DNA of 64,000 nucleotides from Magnetococcales bacterium DCbin4 (GTDB lineage Bacteria; Pseudomonadota; Magnetococcia; Magnetococcales; UBA8363): NCBI GenBank assembly GCA_002753735.1, contig PEAN01000008.1, positions 1 to 64,000 of the forward strand, read 5' to 3'. Shown piece by piece: positions 26,146 to 38,229 of this stretch (position 1 is its first letter; each line of letters starts with the position of its first letter). The notes under the pieces were generated by a model. It saw only the letters and a program-made list of their open reading frames with translations, ran no database searches and was not told where the DNA came from. The position numbers and the translations under genes were made by a program.

Positions 26146-26880
26146 ATGAAAAAATCACACAAAATTCTCAAAATATGCTCCTCGGTTCTATTGGTTGGTT
26201 TGATCGGTTCTGAAACGGCGCAGGCGGAAGAGATGCCTGCCTGGTACTATCATTCCTGGAGGCAGTGGCATCCGCAAATTGGTAGCAGAACATTGGGGAA
26301 TGTTGGAACCCAGTTCTATTTCCCCAAGGAGGATTACGTTCCCAAGGATTCCGATGGTGATGGCGTTTATGATGAACATGATCGCTGTCCAGGTACCCCT
26401 CCTGGCGTGAAAGTAGACAAAAATGGCTGTCCACCTCATGTCGCAGAGACCATCAATCCTGATATGGACGGCGATCATGTCCTCAATGAGTCTGATGAAT
26501 GTCCCACGACTCCCAAGGGTGCCGACGTGGATGTCCGTGGCTGCTGGCGTATCGGGAATATATTATTCCCCTATGACAAATCGCTGGTCAGGGATTCGTA
26601 CAAGGCGGACCTGGAAAAGGTTTCCACCGTGATGCGTAGAAATCCAGGCGTCAACATGGAATTGGACGGTCATACCGACAGTGATGGATCCAATGCGTAC
26701 AATCAAAAGCTTTCCGAAAGACGCAATCAGTCGGTTCGTGCCCACCTGCTGAACACAGGTGTTTCCGATGGCCAGATCAATACGAGAGCATTTGGTGAAA
26801 CCCAACCGGCGGCGGACAACAGTTCCAGTGATGGACGCGCCCGGAACCGTCGGACCGAACTGATACCGTCCGTCCGTTAA
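26146..26880 (+). CDS. OmpA-family protein with thrombospondin type-3 repeats
   Basis: DSDGDGVYDEHDRCPGTPPGVKVDKNGCP repeats; OmpA_C MELDGHTDSDGSNAYNQKLSERRNQSVRAHLLNTGV...DGRARNRRTEL. Confidence 0.9.
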   Translation: MKKSHKILKICSSVLLVGLIGSETAQAEEMPAWYYHSWRQWHPQIGSRTLGNVGTQFYFPKEDYVPKDSDGDGVYDEHDRCPGTPPGVKVDKNGCPPHVAETINPDMDGDHVLNESDECPTTPKGADVDVRGCWRIGNILFPYDKSLVRDSYKADLEKVSTVMRRNPGVNMELDGHTDSDGSNAYNQKLSERRNQSVRAHLLNTGVSDGQINTRAFGETQPAADNSSSDGRARNRRTELIPSVR

Positions 26881-27263
26881 CCTGGAGTTCCAGGCAAAGG
26901 AGTCGTTAACTGCGGCAACCGGCATGGTCATCCGGCTCGATATCCTTCCGCAGGTAACTTCTCCTGGCAAAGGTTGCCTGGTGTTACATGGAAGAAAACG
27001 GTCATTGGAGGGTTGGGGCGCTTCAAACCTGTAGTATCATGTCAATGTAATGGGTCCACACATCAACCTCAAGGATGCACTCCATGGGTGAACAGGACCA
27101 TGCCGGTTGGTCAGGCGGATGACCGTTTCTCAAAAATTCCCGTGGCACCACCCATCCGTTGAAGGACTGGTTTCAGGCTTCCGGGGGAATGGTGCGGGGT
27201 GAAGCGATGACATGGGCAGGTGCGGATATTGAGAAGTGTTTGTAACCAAAAAGATGATGTGAA

Positions 27264-28910
27264 ATGAGTGAAAAACCTTTGACCCCACCCGGTGGAAACA
27301 GGAACAACCTCTTGATCCTCATCGTGGACACGGACGATGAAACCCGTCGGGGGTTGGCAAGGTTCCTTGAAAACAGCGGGTATGGTGTCGCCGTGGCTGA
27401 GGGGGGTGTCACGGCCATGATTCAGCTCTCAGTCATCCATCCTGATATCATCATCATCGATTCCGAAAGGCCGGACATGGACGGTTTTGAGGTCAGCGCA
27501 ACCATCGGACGGAAATTCCCGGAGAGGATGCATTCGATCATCATGATGGTCCCCCAGGGCTGTACCGTATCGGTCGACCGTATGTTTGCCTCCGGCGCAG
27601 AAGAGTATGTTACCAAACCCGTACATCTGATCGCACTTGGCCGTCTCATTAAAAGAAAACTTGAATATCAGGCCATGGTTCTGGCCATGCGGCTTCACCA
27701 ACCCAACAAGGAGCCGCTCCCTGCGACATGGAATGGTTCCAGGGAATTGGACAGGATTAACATGGCTCTGAACGAAAGCGAAGATAAATTCAAGTGCCTG
27801 GTGGACTCTTCGCCCGATACCATTGTGATTCTTGATCAAGTGGGCTTCGTCCATTTCATCAATCACCCACCCCCGGGACAAAGCGAAAACCTCATGGAAA
27901 AGAGACTGCTGGATATTCTGCCGGAGCAGTCCAAACCCAGATTCTTGCGAGCCATGCATGGCACGTTCACGCGGCTACAGACAGAATCATTCCAGATTGG
28001 AGGTCCAGATGGTACGTGGTGGCATGTGCGTACGGCACCCATGAAACAACACGAAAACATTTCATTACCATGGGCCATGGTCATCGTTTCCGACCGAACG
28101 CAGCAACACAATACCGAAACCAAAGCGATGCGCAATGCCCGTTTGGCCACCATTGGTGCTCTGGTCGCCAATGTAGCCCATGAAGTGAACAACCCCAACA
28201 ACGCCATTCTTCTTCAAGCCTCCTGGCTGAAAAAAACATGGCAAAATATTTTGGTACAAGTGTCGGAAAATGAAAAAATCTATGACCCAATCATGTTGGA
28301 CGGGGAAACCTTGCGTGAAATACTCGAAAAGAGTTCCGGGTTTCTTGCAGATATCGTTGGCAACAGCAGGCGCATTGGCAGTATTGTCCGCGACATGAAA
28401 CGTGTGACCAGACCTGATGATGGCATATTGCGCAATGATGTCTGCATCAAGAAGGTTCTGGATTCAGCCCTGTCCATCCTGGCCAATCCAATCCACAAAC
28501 ATACCCAATCATGTTTTGCAGAGGCGGACCCGAACCTTCCAAGAGTTATTGGCAATCCACATCAACTCGAACAGGTTTTCATCAATTTAATCCTCAATGC
28601 TTTGCAATCTTTACCGGATAGAACACGGAAGGTTCGAATTCGTGCATGGTTTGACGAAACCATACGAAAGATTGCAGTGGTGGTTGAGGATGAGGGGGAG
28701 GGAATCACTGAGGAAAACCTTGAAAAAATCTGCTTTCCCTTTTTTACCACCAAACTTGCCAAGGGTGGAACCGGCCTCGGCCTTGCGATCTGTCGGTCCA
28801 TTCTCACAAGGCATAAGAGCAGCATGGACATCAACTCTGAATCAGGTAGGGGAACGAGCATTCGGATCAATCTGACCATTTCTCCCAACCAGCCGGAAAG
28901 TGCTCCATGA
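27264..28910 (+). CDS. REC-PAS-histidine kinase
   Basis: REC IIIIDSERPDMDGFEV; PAS; HisKA ANVAHEVNNPNNAI; HATPase [23 protein letters not shown]. Confidence 0.9.
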   Translation: MSEKPLTPPGGNRNNLLILIVDTDDETRRGLARFLENSGYGVAVAEGGVTAMIQLSVIHPDIIIIDSERPDMDGFEVSATIGRKFPERMHSIIMMVPQGCTVSVDRMFASGAEEYVTKPVHLIALGRLIKRKLEYQAMVLAMRLHQPNKEPLPATWNGSRELDRINMALNESEDKFKCLVDSSPDTIVILDQVGFVHFINHPPPGQSENLMEKRLLDILPEQSKPRFLRAMHGTFTRLQTESFQIGGPDGTWWHVRTAPMKQHENISLPWAMVIVSDRTQQHNTETKAMRNARLATIGALVANVAHEVNNPNNAILLQASWLKKTWQNILVQVSENEKIYDPIMLDGETLREILEKSSGFLADIVGNSRRIGSIVRDMKRVTRPDDGILRNDVCIKKVLDSALSILANPIHKHTQSCFAEADPNLPRVIGNPHQLEQVFINLILNALQSLPDRTRKVRIRAWFDETIRKIAVVVEDEGEGITEENLEKICFPFFTTKLAKGGTGLGLAICRSILTRHKSSMDINSESGRGTSIRINLTISPNQPESAP

Positions 28911-30346
28911 ATCCGTCGATAACCCAACCCGTCACCGTTCTGTTGGTGGATGATGAACAGGGAATTCTCCTGGGTGCCCAAAGTATTCTTGTGAGTGCCG
29001 GCATCATGCACGTGGAGATTCTGGAAGACAGCAGGCGCCTGATTCCCTTTCTGGAATCCACCGAAGTGTCGATTCTCATCCTGGACCTGTTCATGCCAAA
29101 CGTCTCCGGGACGGAACTTCTCCCGGAAATCCGCAGAAGATTTCCCGACATCGCCATCATCATCATGACCGCTTCCATGGAAGTGGAAACGGCAGTGGCT
29201 TGCATAAAGGAAGGCATTTTCGACTATCTGGTCAAACCCGTGGAGATGGACCGCCTGCTCTCAATTGTGAAAAAAGCATTGGAATTGACCTCCATGCGTA
29301 TGGAGGTGTTGGCTCTGAAACGCTCTCTTCTTTCTCCACAATCCGCTTCTGGTGAAGTTTTCAAGGAAATTGTCACCCAGAGCAGGAAAATGGAGGCCCT
29401 TTTCCAATACATGACGGCCACTTCCGTTACCAATGAGCCCATTTTGATTCTGGGTGAGACCGGAGTGGGTAAAGAGATGATTGCCAATGCCATTCATGAA
29501 CTCAGTGGGCGGCAGGGGAAGTTTGTGACCATCAATGTTGCCGGACTCGACGACACTGTTTTCACTGACACCTTGTTTGGACACAAAAAAGGATCCTTTA
29601 CCGGCGCTGTTCAGGCAAGGGAGGGGATCATCGCAAAAGCCAGGAATGGAACCTTGTTCCTGGATGAAATTGGTGACCTTTCGGAGCTTTCCCAAGTCAA
29701 ACTCCTCCGTGTTCTCCAAGAACATGAATATTATCCCATGGGGTCGGACCTGCCAATAAGGACCAATGCCCGCATCATCCTGGCAACCAATCTCGATCTG
29801 AAGAAAAAAATCACGCAAGGGAAGTTCAGGGCTGATTTATATTACCGCCTATCGGTTCACGAAATCGAAATTCCTCCTTTGCGGGACCGAAAAGAAGACA
29901 TTGTACTTTTGACGAACCACTTTTTGGAGTTGGCATCCCGAGCGATGGGAAAGCCGGTACCCACCCCTCCCAAAGAACTGTTTTCACTGCTCATGACATA
30001 TCATTTCCCAGGCAATATCCGTGAGTTGCGTGCCATGGTATTTGATGCGGTGGCCCAGCATGGGTCGCGCATGATCTCCATGAAACATTTCCGCAAGCTG
30101 ATCGACCGGTCACGGGGAAATAACCCATCCAATGAAGATGCATTGCAAAACGACCAGGAGACACCCTCATTTAAGAAGGTGCTGTTTCCAGGAGAATGTC
30201 CCACTCTGAAGGATGCTGAGTGGTATTTGATCCAGGAGGCCCTGCGACGTAGCAACAACAATCAAAACTTGGCGGCCAACCTTCTCGGTATTTCCCGTCA
30301 GGCACTGAATCATCGCCTTGCCCGAAAATTCCCATTCAAGACCTGA
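28907..30346 (+). CDS. Sigma-54-dependent NtrC-type response regulator (REC-AAA-Fis HTH)
   Basis: ATGA overlap with upstream kinase; ILILDLFMPNVSGTELL, GETGVGKEMIANAIH, GSFTGA, LFLDEIGDL, C-terminal NNNQNLAANLLGISRQALNHRL. Confidence 0.95.
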   Translation: MNPSITQPVTVLLVDDEQGILLGAQSILVSAGIMHVEILEDSRRLIPFLESTEVSILILDLFMPNVSGTELLPEIRRRFPDIAIIIMTASMEVETAVACIKEGIFDYLVKPVEMDRLLSIVKKALELTSMRMEVLALKRSLLSPQSASGEVFKEIVTQSRKMEALFQYMTATSVTNEPILILGETGVGKEMIANAIHELSGRQGKFVTINVAGLDDTVFTDTLFGHKKGSFTGAVQAREGIIAKARNGTLFLDEIGDLSELSQVKLLRVLQEHEYYPMGSDLPIRTNARIILATNLDLKKKITQGKFRADLYYRLSVHEIEIPPLRDRKEDIVLLTNHFLELASRAMGKPVPTPPKELFSLLMTYHFPGNIRELRAMVFDAVAQHGSRMISMKHFRKLIDRSRGNNPSNEDALQNDQETPSFKKVLFPGECPTLKDAEWYLIQEALRRSNNNQNLAANLLGISRQALNHRLARKFPFKT

Positions 30347-31071
30347 TTTGTCGGGATCTGTGGTTTGAAGAGATGGAACGTGAGGAACAGATTCCATCCA
30401 GTTGGCATCGACCCCACACCAGGTCATTGAACCGACGGGGTCAAAGCCACCAATGGCATGTAGGAACTGTTGCCAGCTTGACTTCCTTTTGGAACTTTTA
30501 TCCATGGTTGGGGATGATGCAAACCCTCATCATGGCCGTTGGAACCATTCCGGCTGTTTCAACTCCCCTTCATGAAATTCCTTCTCACCTGGATTCTTTT
30601 CCGTTCCATGACCTGGTCCCGAAACTGACAATGATCCCAATGGGTGTGACAAATACCCGTTCTATGGCATTCTCCAGGTATTCCATAACCAACTGTTTCA
30701 ATGATCAACATGAATCCACCTTCCTGTCCTGCTGTTGGAGAACAGGTCGTTTGATTGCATGTATTGGATCCCGCAATCCCCTTACGATAATTCATAAACT
30801 ATTGTTATAACTATAAAATAAATGAAATGTGGGCCAAGGTGTGCGATATGTTGTGGCAGGAGCGTTTCGATACATTTCAGGGTATCCGGTCTTTTGGTCC
30901 GGGTTCAAATCATCCGAACTCAGTCGGCGCATATTTGATCTTGAATGATACACAAGATACTCAAGCAAGATGTCGATGTCATGATCTTTTTGATCGGTGA
31001 TTTACTTCTCATCATGGGCCGATTCCATATTCTGCACTCGGGGTTGACCATGCATCGTATGGTTTGAACAA

Positions 31072-31138
31072 GGCTCTTCTAGCGTTAAATGCGGGTAAAC
31101 ACATTATTTCACTGTGATATTATGATTTTAAATTGATT
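31072..31138 (+). repeat. Inverted repeat IRa (arm 2)
   Basis: GGCTCTTCTAGCGTTAAATGcGGGTaAACACATtaTTTCACTGtgATATtATGATTTTAAATTgATT. Confidence 0.85.
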
Positions 31139-31142
31139 ATTG

Positions 31143-31186
31143 AAAAAAAAGGGGGTCTGGGGAATTGCCCCCAGACCCCTTTTTTA
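31143..31186. terminator. Strong rho-independent terminator-like hairpin (bidirectional A/T tracts)
   Basis: aaaaaaaaGGGGGTCTGGGGaattGCCCCCAGACCCCtttttta. Confidence 0.85.
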
Positions 31187-31327
31187 TTTCAATGATTTTT
31201 TGAATGTCAACACACCCTAATGAAATTTCTTAAAATTGGCCCCTGTCGCGTCCAAAATCGGGCCGGATGGACCAATCAGGAGGGACACCTCAACCCGCAT
31301 CAACAAAGGAGCCAACCGTCGTCGGTG

Positions 31328-34033
31328 TCAGGTTGTTTTGGACAGCAGTGACCTGGCAGGTAGGTTCCGAACCCCTTTTCCGCAACCATCCCCGGTCTTT
31401 TGCACAACCTGGTCCAACAACCGCATCGCCAATTCCACCGCCCCTTCCAATTGTTGAACCTCCAGACGCAATTGTGCCCCATCCTTGCCCTTTGTGGCCA
31501 GTGGTCCCATTTGGCTGGCATGGCGAAAAACACCCGACAAACCGTAGCTTCCCGCCAGACCGGCAAGTTCCGCAGCAATCGCCGATACTTCAGACCAGCC
31601 CCCCATTCCCATGGCGATCCGCAACCGTTCCATGAATTGAATCATCGATCTCCTGGCCGTCTGGACAAAGTCGTTCAAATAGGCATCTCCCAAATCCTTG
31701 CGAAAATCGGCCAGACGCATTTCAGCGTGGATGATGTCGGCAAGCACCTGACTGGCGCTGACAAGCGGTTCGATCCATCGGGAAATCGCCGTAAGATCCT
31801 GATGCATGCCCCCACGTTCCAGCAGGTTGGCCAAAGCGCCAACCCGTTTGGCTCCCAATTGCAGGCTGCTGCCCTTCAAGGTATGCGCCACCTCGGTCAA
31901 CCGATCCCAATTCGCATCGGTAAATGCCTGTTGGATCGCCTGGACACGTTGCGATAGAAGATTAAGGAAACATTTGACCGTTTGCTCGAAGTCCTCTTCC
32001 AGGTCTTCACCCATGGCCAGAAACATATGACGATCAAGATCGGGTACCTGGTCGGGAGTCTCCTCGACCGACTCCGATACCTTCACCCCCCCCTCCCCCA
32101 GCCAACGCAGCAAAGCCGATTGTAAACCTTTGATCTCAATCGGTTTCGTCAGATAGTCATCCATCCCCGCTTCCAAACATTTTTCTCGATCACCACTCAT
32201 GGAAAAAGCAGTCAGGGCAACAATGGGCGTCCGTGTCCCCTTTTTTTCTCCCTGGCGAAGTTTGCGACAGGCGGAAAATCCATCCATTTCCGGCATCTGG
32301 CAATCCATGAATACCAGGTCATAATGTTTCGTCTGAAACAATTCCACCGCCTGGTGACCGTTGCACGCAAAGTCGGGATGAACCCCGAACCGTTTCATCA
32401 TCCCCTGAATGACCGCACGGTTGACCGGATCATCCTCGGCGACAAGAATGTGCCGATCTGGAGAGACGATCAGACGTTCGTCACATCGATGCGGTTCCTC
32501 ACGCGTGGACGGCAGTGCCTGACCCCTCTTCAAGGGAAGGGTGACACGAAACAATGACCCCTTCCCGGGTTGGCTTTCGACTTCGATGTTGCCGTCCATC
32601 ATCCGCACCAACCGGTGGGTGATGGCCAATCCCAGGCCGGTGCCACCATATTTGCGTGCAGTGGAATGATCCGCCTGTTCGAACATGCCAAACAAACGCG
32701 AGATCTGCTCCTGGTTGATACCGATGCCGCTGTCCTGAACATGAAACCGAACCAAAGATCGGTCCCGTTCCTCCCCTGCCACCCCTGCACTCAATGAAAT
32801 CACCCCCTGAGGGGTAAACTTGACCGCATTGGACATGAGATTGAAAAGGATCTGCCGGATCCGGCTGGGATCCCCATGTACCATCTCCGGAAGCCCGGGA
32901 TCCAGTTCCAGGTTCAAGGAGACCGGCCTGTCGCGCACAAACCCCCGGGCCAGGGCAAACACCTCCTCCAACAACCCCTTCAAGCCAAAATCAATCGACT
33001 CCAATTCCAATTTTCCCGCCTCGATCCGGGAATAATCGAGAATGTCATTGATGACGGTCAGGAGGGTTTGTCCCGAAGATCGGATCACCCGGACATATCC
33101 CCGGCCCGTCTCATCCATCGGAACCTCTTCGAGAAGTTCCGCCATGCCAAGCACCCCATTGAGGGGGGTCCGGATTTCATGGCTCATGGTGGCCAGAAAG
33201 ATGCTCTTGGCCTTATTGGCCCGTTCCGCCTCTTCCTTGGCCTGATACAGCCGTTCTTCGTATCGCTTCTGGCGCGTCACATCCGAAAAGGTCCATACCC
33301 GACCCGATATTGTTCCTTCCTGAATCAGTGGCAGTGATTGTCGCTCAATGATGCGACCATCCTTGAGGAAGAGCGTATCGCTACTGTTGTCGCTGACATG
33401 GTCAAACATCTTGGATTTCGACAGCAGGAGATCGACCCGTTCCACCTGCGGTGTCATGTGGTCGATCAAGGCATCGATTGTTTCAAAATGAAAATTTCCC
33501 GACGACAGCCCCCATTGCCGGGCAAAGGCGGAATTGGTATGGGTGATCATTCCATTCTTTCCGGTCACAAGGATGCCATCCCGCGTCGATTCAAGCGTTG
33601 CCCGGAGCAGGGCCTCATCCTTCTGAATGCGCCTTCGCTGCATCTGAAGCGCCAGATGGGTCTGGATTCGTGCCTGGACGATCGCCTCACGAATCGGTTT
33701 GGTGATGAAATCGACCGCACCAAGGGCCAGTCCTTCCGCTTCATCCGCCTCGGAATCCCGGGCGGTGATGAAGATGACGCAGACATCCCGGGTGGCCGGA
33801 TCGCTGCGCAAACGTCGACACACATCGAAACCGTCCATTCCAGGCATGGTCACATCCAGCAGGACCATGTCCGGACATGGAAGGCGTCGCATCCGTTCCA
33901 GTGCCTTTTCTCCCGAGGTGGCCACTGCGATGCGGTAACGGTCTTTCAATGCCGTCCCGAGGACGTGAATGTTGTGCCGTTCGTCATCGACGATGAGAAT
34001 TTGTGCCCGGGTTTGATCCATGGTTTCCGTCAT
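31328..34033 (-). CDS. Hybrid sensor kinase REC-PAS-HisKA-HATPase-REC-HPt
   Basis: [68 protein letters not shown]. Confidence 0.92.
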   Translation of the reverse strand: MTETMDQTRAQILIVDDERHNIHVLGTALKDRYRIAVATSGEKALERMRRLPCPDMVLLDVTMPGMDGFDVCRRLRSDPATRDVCVIFITARDSEADEAEGLALGAVDFITKPIREAIVQARIQTHLALQMQRRRIQKDEALLRATLESTRDGILVTGKNGMITHTNSAFARQWGLSSGNFHFETIDALIDHMTPQVERVDLLLSKSKMFDHVSDNSSDTLFLKDGRIIERQSLPLIQEGTISGRVWTFSDVTRQKRYEERLYQAKEEAERANKAKSIFLATMSHEIRTPLNGVLGMAELLEEVPMDETGRGYVRVIRSSGQTLLTVINDILDYSRIEAGKLELESIDFGLKGLLEEVFALARGFVRDRPVSLNLELDPGLPEMVHGDPSRIRQILFNLMSNAVKFTPQGVISLSAGVAGEERDRSLVRFHVQDSGIGINQEQISRLFGMFEQADHSTARKYGGTGLGLAITHRLVRMMDGNIEVESQPGKGSLFRVTLPLKRGQALPSTREEPHRCDERLIVSPDRHILVAEDDPVNRAVIQGMMKRFGVHPDFACNGHQAVELFQTKHYDLVFMDCQMPEMDGFSACRKLRQGEKKGTRTPIVALTAFSMSGDREKCLEAGMDDYLTKPIEIKGLQSALLRWLGEGGVKVSESVEETPDQVPDLDRHMFLAMGEDLEEDFEQTVKCFLNLLSQRVQAIQQAFTDANWDRLTEVAHTLKGSSLQLGAKRVGALANLLERGGMHQDLTAISRWIEPLVSASQVLADIIHAEMRLADFRKDLGDAYLNDFVQTARRSMIQFMERLRIAMGMGGWSEVSAIAAELAGLAGSYGLSGVFRHASQMGPLATKGKDGAQLRLEVQQLEGAVELAMRLLDQVVQKTGDGCGKGVRNLPARSLLSKTT

Positions 34034-34122
34034 CCCTCGCAGGACAAAACGACCAAAAGGGAAATTGATCAGAGGTGTACCTTGGAAAAAAGATCAAGAA
34101 AAATCAAGCACTCGACCTGATG

Positions 34123-37100
34123 TCAATGCCTGACATCCTTCATGACCGATTTCAGGTCATGAACCAATATACGCGCCTTGTCGAACTCAAAGGAAAGAAT
34201 GGCGCGTTCAATCTCAGCGTACATCTCTTCATGGCGTCCTGCCAGGGATCGGTGAATCGGGAGCAGCATGTCGATGGCGGCGTAATCTTCTTCTGCCAGG
34301 AGTTCCTCCAGATGGTCCAGATGTCGGCTCATCAGGTTTTCTTCAGGTTCAGAAGGGAGAACATCCCCTTCCAAAGTCATTGTCATTGGGGAAAGGTTTT
34401 GCAACCCCTCCATGACCTCGGCATGATCTTCCCTGAAGGTGGACATGAGCAAATCATCCCATTCCCCTTTTTTCAAAATGGACTCCAGTCCGCTCAAGGA
34501 TCGATGCAACCGTTCCGCCCCCAGATTACCTGAAAGCCCCTTCAACGCATGCAATCGTTTCAATGCGCCCTCCTTTTGCCCCTTCTGCAACTGTTCGAAA
34601 ATTTCTTGCGGGGCATCCCGCCAATCCTGATGAAAGCGGACCAGGGAATGAAGCAACAGTCGACGGTCGCCGTGAACCCGCTTGAGGGCTTGCTCCAATC
34701 GGATCCCGGGAAGGTCGGTGGGAAAAATCGTCCAGGAATCCCGCTCCCGAGCAGGTTGCCTTCCTTCCGGCGGCAGAAGAAGCGGTGGTTCGGGTTTGAG
34801 CCAGCGTTCAAGTATTGTCCGCAGAAGGTCAGGATCGATGGGTTTGCTGATGAATTCATTCATTCCCGCCGCAAGGCACAACCTGCGATCTTCCTGCAGG
34901 GCATGGGCAGTCATGGCGATGATGGGAAGATCCCGGAAACGATCCTCGCGGCGTATGTTCCGAGTCGCCTCGTACCCATCCATGATCGGCATCTGCACAT
35001 CCATGAACACCAGATCCACCGCTTCCCGCCGCAACAATTCCAAGGCCAGTTGTCCATTGTCGGCCACCATGACCGTCAGGCCGACACCCTGAAGAAAACG
35101 GGTCGCCACCTCCTGGTTGATCCTATTGTCCTCGACCAGAAGAATTTTCCCTGAAAAACGCTGCGCATCGATGGCTGTCGGACCCCACCCCCCCCCGGCA
35201 TGCACCGGATTAGCTGAGAGTTCCGTTGTTCCACGTAGCGCAAGGGTAATGGTATCCAAAAGATCGGAAGGAAGCACCGGCTTGTTGAGGATTCCCGCCA
35301 AACTCAAATCCTTCGACTGTTCCATGACCTCCTCGTGGCCAAACGCGGTGACCATGATGATGGTCGGAACATGATGGGAATGTCGCGCCTTCAAACAGCG
35401 GACGGTTTCGATCCCATCCATACCGGGCATGCGCCAATCCATCAGGACGATGGCGAAAGGATCCCCGTCCGGATCGTTTTGGACCTGGGAGAACATGCGC
35501 ATCGCCTCATCTCCGGATGCCGCCGTGGCTACCCGAAAGGACAAGCTTTCAAGCATGCCGGACAGGACTTCCCGGGCACACTCATTGTCATCAACAACCA
35601 GGACGCGCAGATTACGCAACGCCTCGGAGAGAATCAGGGATTCTCCCTGCCGACCCTTTTCCCGTGCGAAGGGGAGTTCAAAAAAGAAATGACTTCCCCG
35701 CCCCGGAACGCTTTCAACCTTGATCCACCCCCCCAGACGATCGACCAATCGTTTGCTGATCGCAAGCCCCAGTCCGGTACCACCATAGGTGCGGGTATGC
35801 GAAATATCCGCCTGGAAAAACGGTTTGAAAAGACCCTCGATCTCCACTTCATTCATGCCGATGCCGCTGTCCTTGACGGAAAATCTCAAGATCACCTCGG
35901 TTGATGTCTCCTTGACGGGTTCCATCAATACCGAAACCTCTCCGCGTTGGGTGAACTTGATCGCATTTCCAATCAGGTTGGTCAGAATCTGACGTAAACG
36001 CACCGGATCACCCATGAGTCGCGTTTCGGGACTGAGGTGACATGAGATCACCAATTCCAACCCTTTTTCTTCCGCATTGCCGACAAGAAGCCTGACCACC
36101 TCGTCCAGGAGCGTCACCGGTTTGAATCCGATGTGCTCCAACCTCAGTTCATCCGCCTCGATCTTGGAGAAATCAAGGATGTCATTGATGATCCCCATGA
36201 GCGCCTGAGAAGAATTGCGAATGGTACGTATATGGTTTTTCAACAGAGTGATGGAATCGGTTTCCATGGCCAGGTGGCTCATTCCGATGATGGCATTCAT
36301 CGGGGTCCTTATTTCATGACTCATATTGGCCAGGAAAAGACTTTTTGAACGATTGGCCCGATCCGCTTGTTCCTTGGCCAACAAAAGTTCACGGGTCCGA
36401 GCTTGAACCCGTTCTTCAAGCTTTTCATTGGTCATGCGCAATGTTTCGCGAATCCGATTCTGAGTGGTTTCCTTCTCCCGTTTCATGCGGTTGATCTGAT
36501 CTGCCAGAGCCAGTGAAAACAACACCGCTTCAAACCAGCTCCCTCCCCTTCCGACCCAAAGTGTCCAATCCGAGGTAACCAGAAGTGAATGGTAGCGCAG
36601 TTGATTGACCAGATAGGATACAATGAGAACACTCCATCCAACGGCGTAGAAACGGGCCTCGCTCAATCCCTGCCTCCACAGTAGAATTCCAGCTATGGGC
36701 AGCAACAACAGCAGAAAACCGGTCATCAGTATCAAAGTGAATGCCCATTGTTTCAAACCCAAAATGGCGAACAAAATTACAATGAAATATACCAGGAAAA
36801 AAAATCGAATCAGCCAATCAAGGCGCGGCAACCTGGTTTTTGTGTTCAAGAAAGAACGACTGAACTGAATGCCTGTCATCGCCATGAGGCATGGTGTAAT
36901 CAATGGCAGATTTTCAGTCAAATAAGGAGAATCATGGTAAAGATAACGGTATCCCTCTCCAGGAATACTCAGTGTCGTAGTCATCAACCCGAACAAAAAC
37001 ATAATATACCAGAAATATGCAGGCTGCCGTGTAGACAAAAAGAGAAAGGTGCTGTAGAAAATAATAAATATGATACTCCCGTAATAGGCACCTTTCACAT

Positions 37101-37755
37101 AGCCCATGTATTCCTTGTATTCCACGAATTCGGCCGGCGTCCAAAGCCGCAATTGGGTTTCCATGGCCCCGAAGGATTCAAAAGCATAACGGATGAACAC
37201 TTCGCCCCGGGTTCCGGCGGGGAGTTCCACAGGCATGACCACGGATTCAAAAGGGATCGGGCGATCAACGAAAGGTCTGCGGTCTCCAAGGAACCAGGTG
37301 GTACGGGGTTGGGGATCCCCCTGGAGGAATAGATACAGATCCACATAATCAAGACTGGGATAAGTTGAATGGAGGATCCAGGAAACGGGCTGCTGGCCCG
37401 GATTGACCAGGGAAAGGTGGATCCAATGAGCAGCAGAAGACCGGCCCAGCAGGGTGATTTCAGAGGGATAACCCTTGAAGGCTCCCTGTGCCAACAAATC
37501 CCGGACATCCGCGAGGCTGAGGGATCGGGTGGGGTCAACCAGAATCCGGGCATGAGGGGTGGCCGCCCGCCCACCCAAAGGTTGCGTCAGATCCAAAGGG
37601 GGAGGAGACCCCCTGGTTTCGGCAAGGGCGGACAGCGGATGAATGCCCTGGAGCATGAACCACAGGACCGTCAAACCCAGGCTGATTCGGGCACGCCACC
37701 GGGTCCGAGGGGAACCGTTGAGATCCCCATTCCTTGTTGTCAGTCGTGTTGACAT
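34123..37755 (-). CDS. 7TMR-DISM hybrid histidine kinase (DISMED2-7TM-HK-REC-REC-HPt)
   Basis: [33 protein letters not shown]; 7 TM stretch; [17 protein letters not shown]; two REC domains ([22 protein letters not shown]); HPt [17 protein letters not shown]. Confidence 0.9.
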   Translation of the reverse strand: MSTRLTTRNGDLNGSPRTRWRARISLGLTVLWFMLQGIHPLSALAETRGSPPPLDLTQPLGGRAATPHARILVDPTRSLSLADVRDLLAQGAFKGYPSEITLLGRSSAAHWIHLSLVNPGQQPVSWILHSTYPSLDYVDLYLFLQGDPQPRTTWFLGDRRPFVDRPIPFESVVMPVELPAGTRGEVFIRYAFESFGAMETQLRLWTPAEFVEYKEYMGYVKGAYYGSIIFIIFYSTFLFLSTRQPAYFWYIMFLFGLMTTTLSIPGEGYRYLYHDSPYLTENLPLITPCLMAMTGIQFSRSFLNTKTRLPRLDWLIRFFFLVYFIVILFAILGLKQWAFTLILMTGFLLLLLPIAGILLWRQGLSEARFYAVGWSVLIVSYLVNQLRYHSLLVTSDWTLWVGRGGSWFEAVLFSLALADQINRMKREKETTQNRIRETLRMTNEKLEERVQARTRELLLAKEQADRANRSKSLFLANMSHEIRTPMNAIIGMSHLAMETDSITLLKNHIRTIRNSSQALMGIINDILDFSKIEADELRLEHIGFKPVTLLDEVVRLLVGNAEEKGLELVISCHLSPETRLMGDPVRLRQILTNLIGNAIKFTQRGEVSVLMEPVKETSTEVILRFSVKDSGIGMNEVEIEGLFKPFFQADISHTRTYGGTGLGLAISKRLVDRLGGWIKVESVPGRGSHFFFELPFAREKGRQGESLILSEALRNLRVLVVDDNECAREVLSGMLESLSFRVATAASGDEAMRMFSQVQNDPDGDPFAIVLMDWRMPGMDGIETVRCLKARHSHHVPTIIMVTAFGHEEVMEQSKDLSLAGILNKPVLPSDLLDTITLALRGTTELSANPVHAGGGWGPTAIDAQRFSGKILLVEDNRINQEVATRFLQGVGLTVMVADNGQLALELLRREAVDLVFMDVQMPIMDGYEATRNIRREDRFRDLPIIAMTAHALQEDRRLCLAAGMNEFISKPIDPDLLRTILERWLKPEPPLLLPPEGRQPARERDSWTIFPTDLPGIRLEQALKRVHGDRRLLLHSLVRFHQDWRDAPQEIFEQLQKGQKEGALKRLHALKGLSGNLGAERLHRSLSGLESILKKGEWDDLLMSTFREDHAEVMEGLQNLSPMTMTLEGDVLPSEPEENLMSRHLDHLEELLAEEDYAAIDMLLPIHRSLAGRHEEMYAEIERAILSFEFDKARILVHDLKSVMKDVRH

Positions 37756-38229
37756 TTGGACAAATGATCAAGAGGAAATAAAGGTTTCCGCCTCCACGGG
37801 AATGACAGGGAACTCCCCCCGGAGTTTTGCATTATTGAATTTGCTGATTTGGAAATGCAAAATATATCGTCGTCCATTTCGTTCATTTTCATTTCGGTCA
37901 TGTGCTAATGAATCATGAATGAAAGATCCCATCTCATTCATAGTGCCGAACCAGGGTCCGATGGAAGTGGAAACGGGAATTTCATTGATCGTTCATTGAC
38001 AGTATTTTAATAGGGAGTCTATATTTTCGAGAAAAATTGGTATTGACCATCGATTGCCAAATAACGATTCAGATCCCCCCCCTCTTCCCATGTCGTGTTG
38101 TGGTCTGAATTATTTAATAAATGAACGCGATCTGGAGAATCGCCCCGGACCCTTTGTTTTTTCCTTCATCAATACCAACGGGCACTGACGAGCGAATGGG
38201 GATCTGATCGGTGATGATTGGGAGACTTC

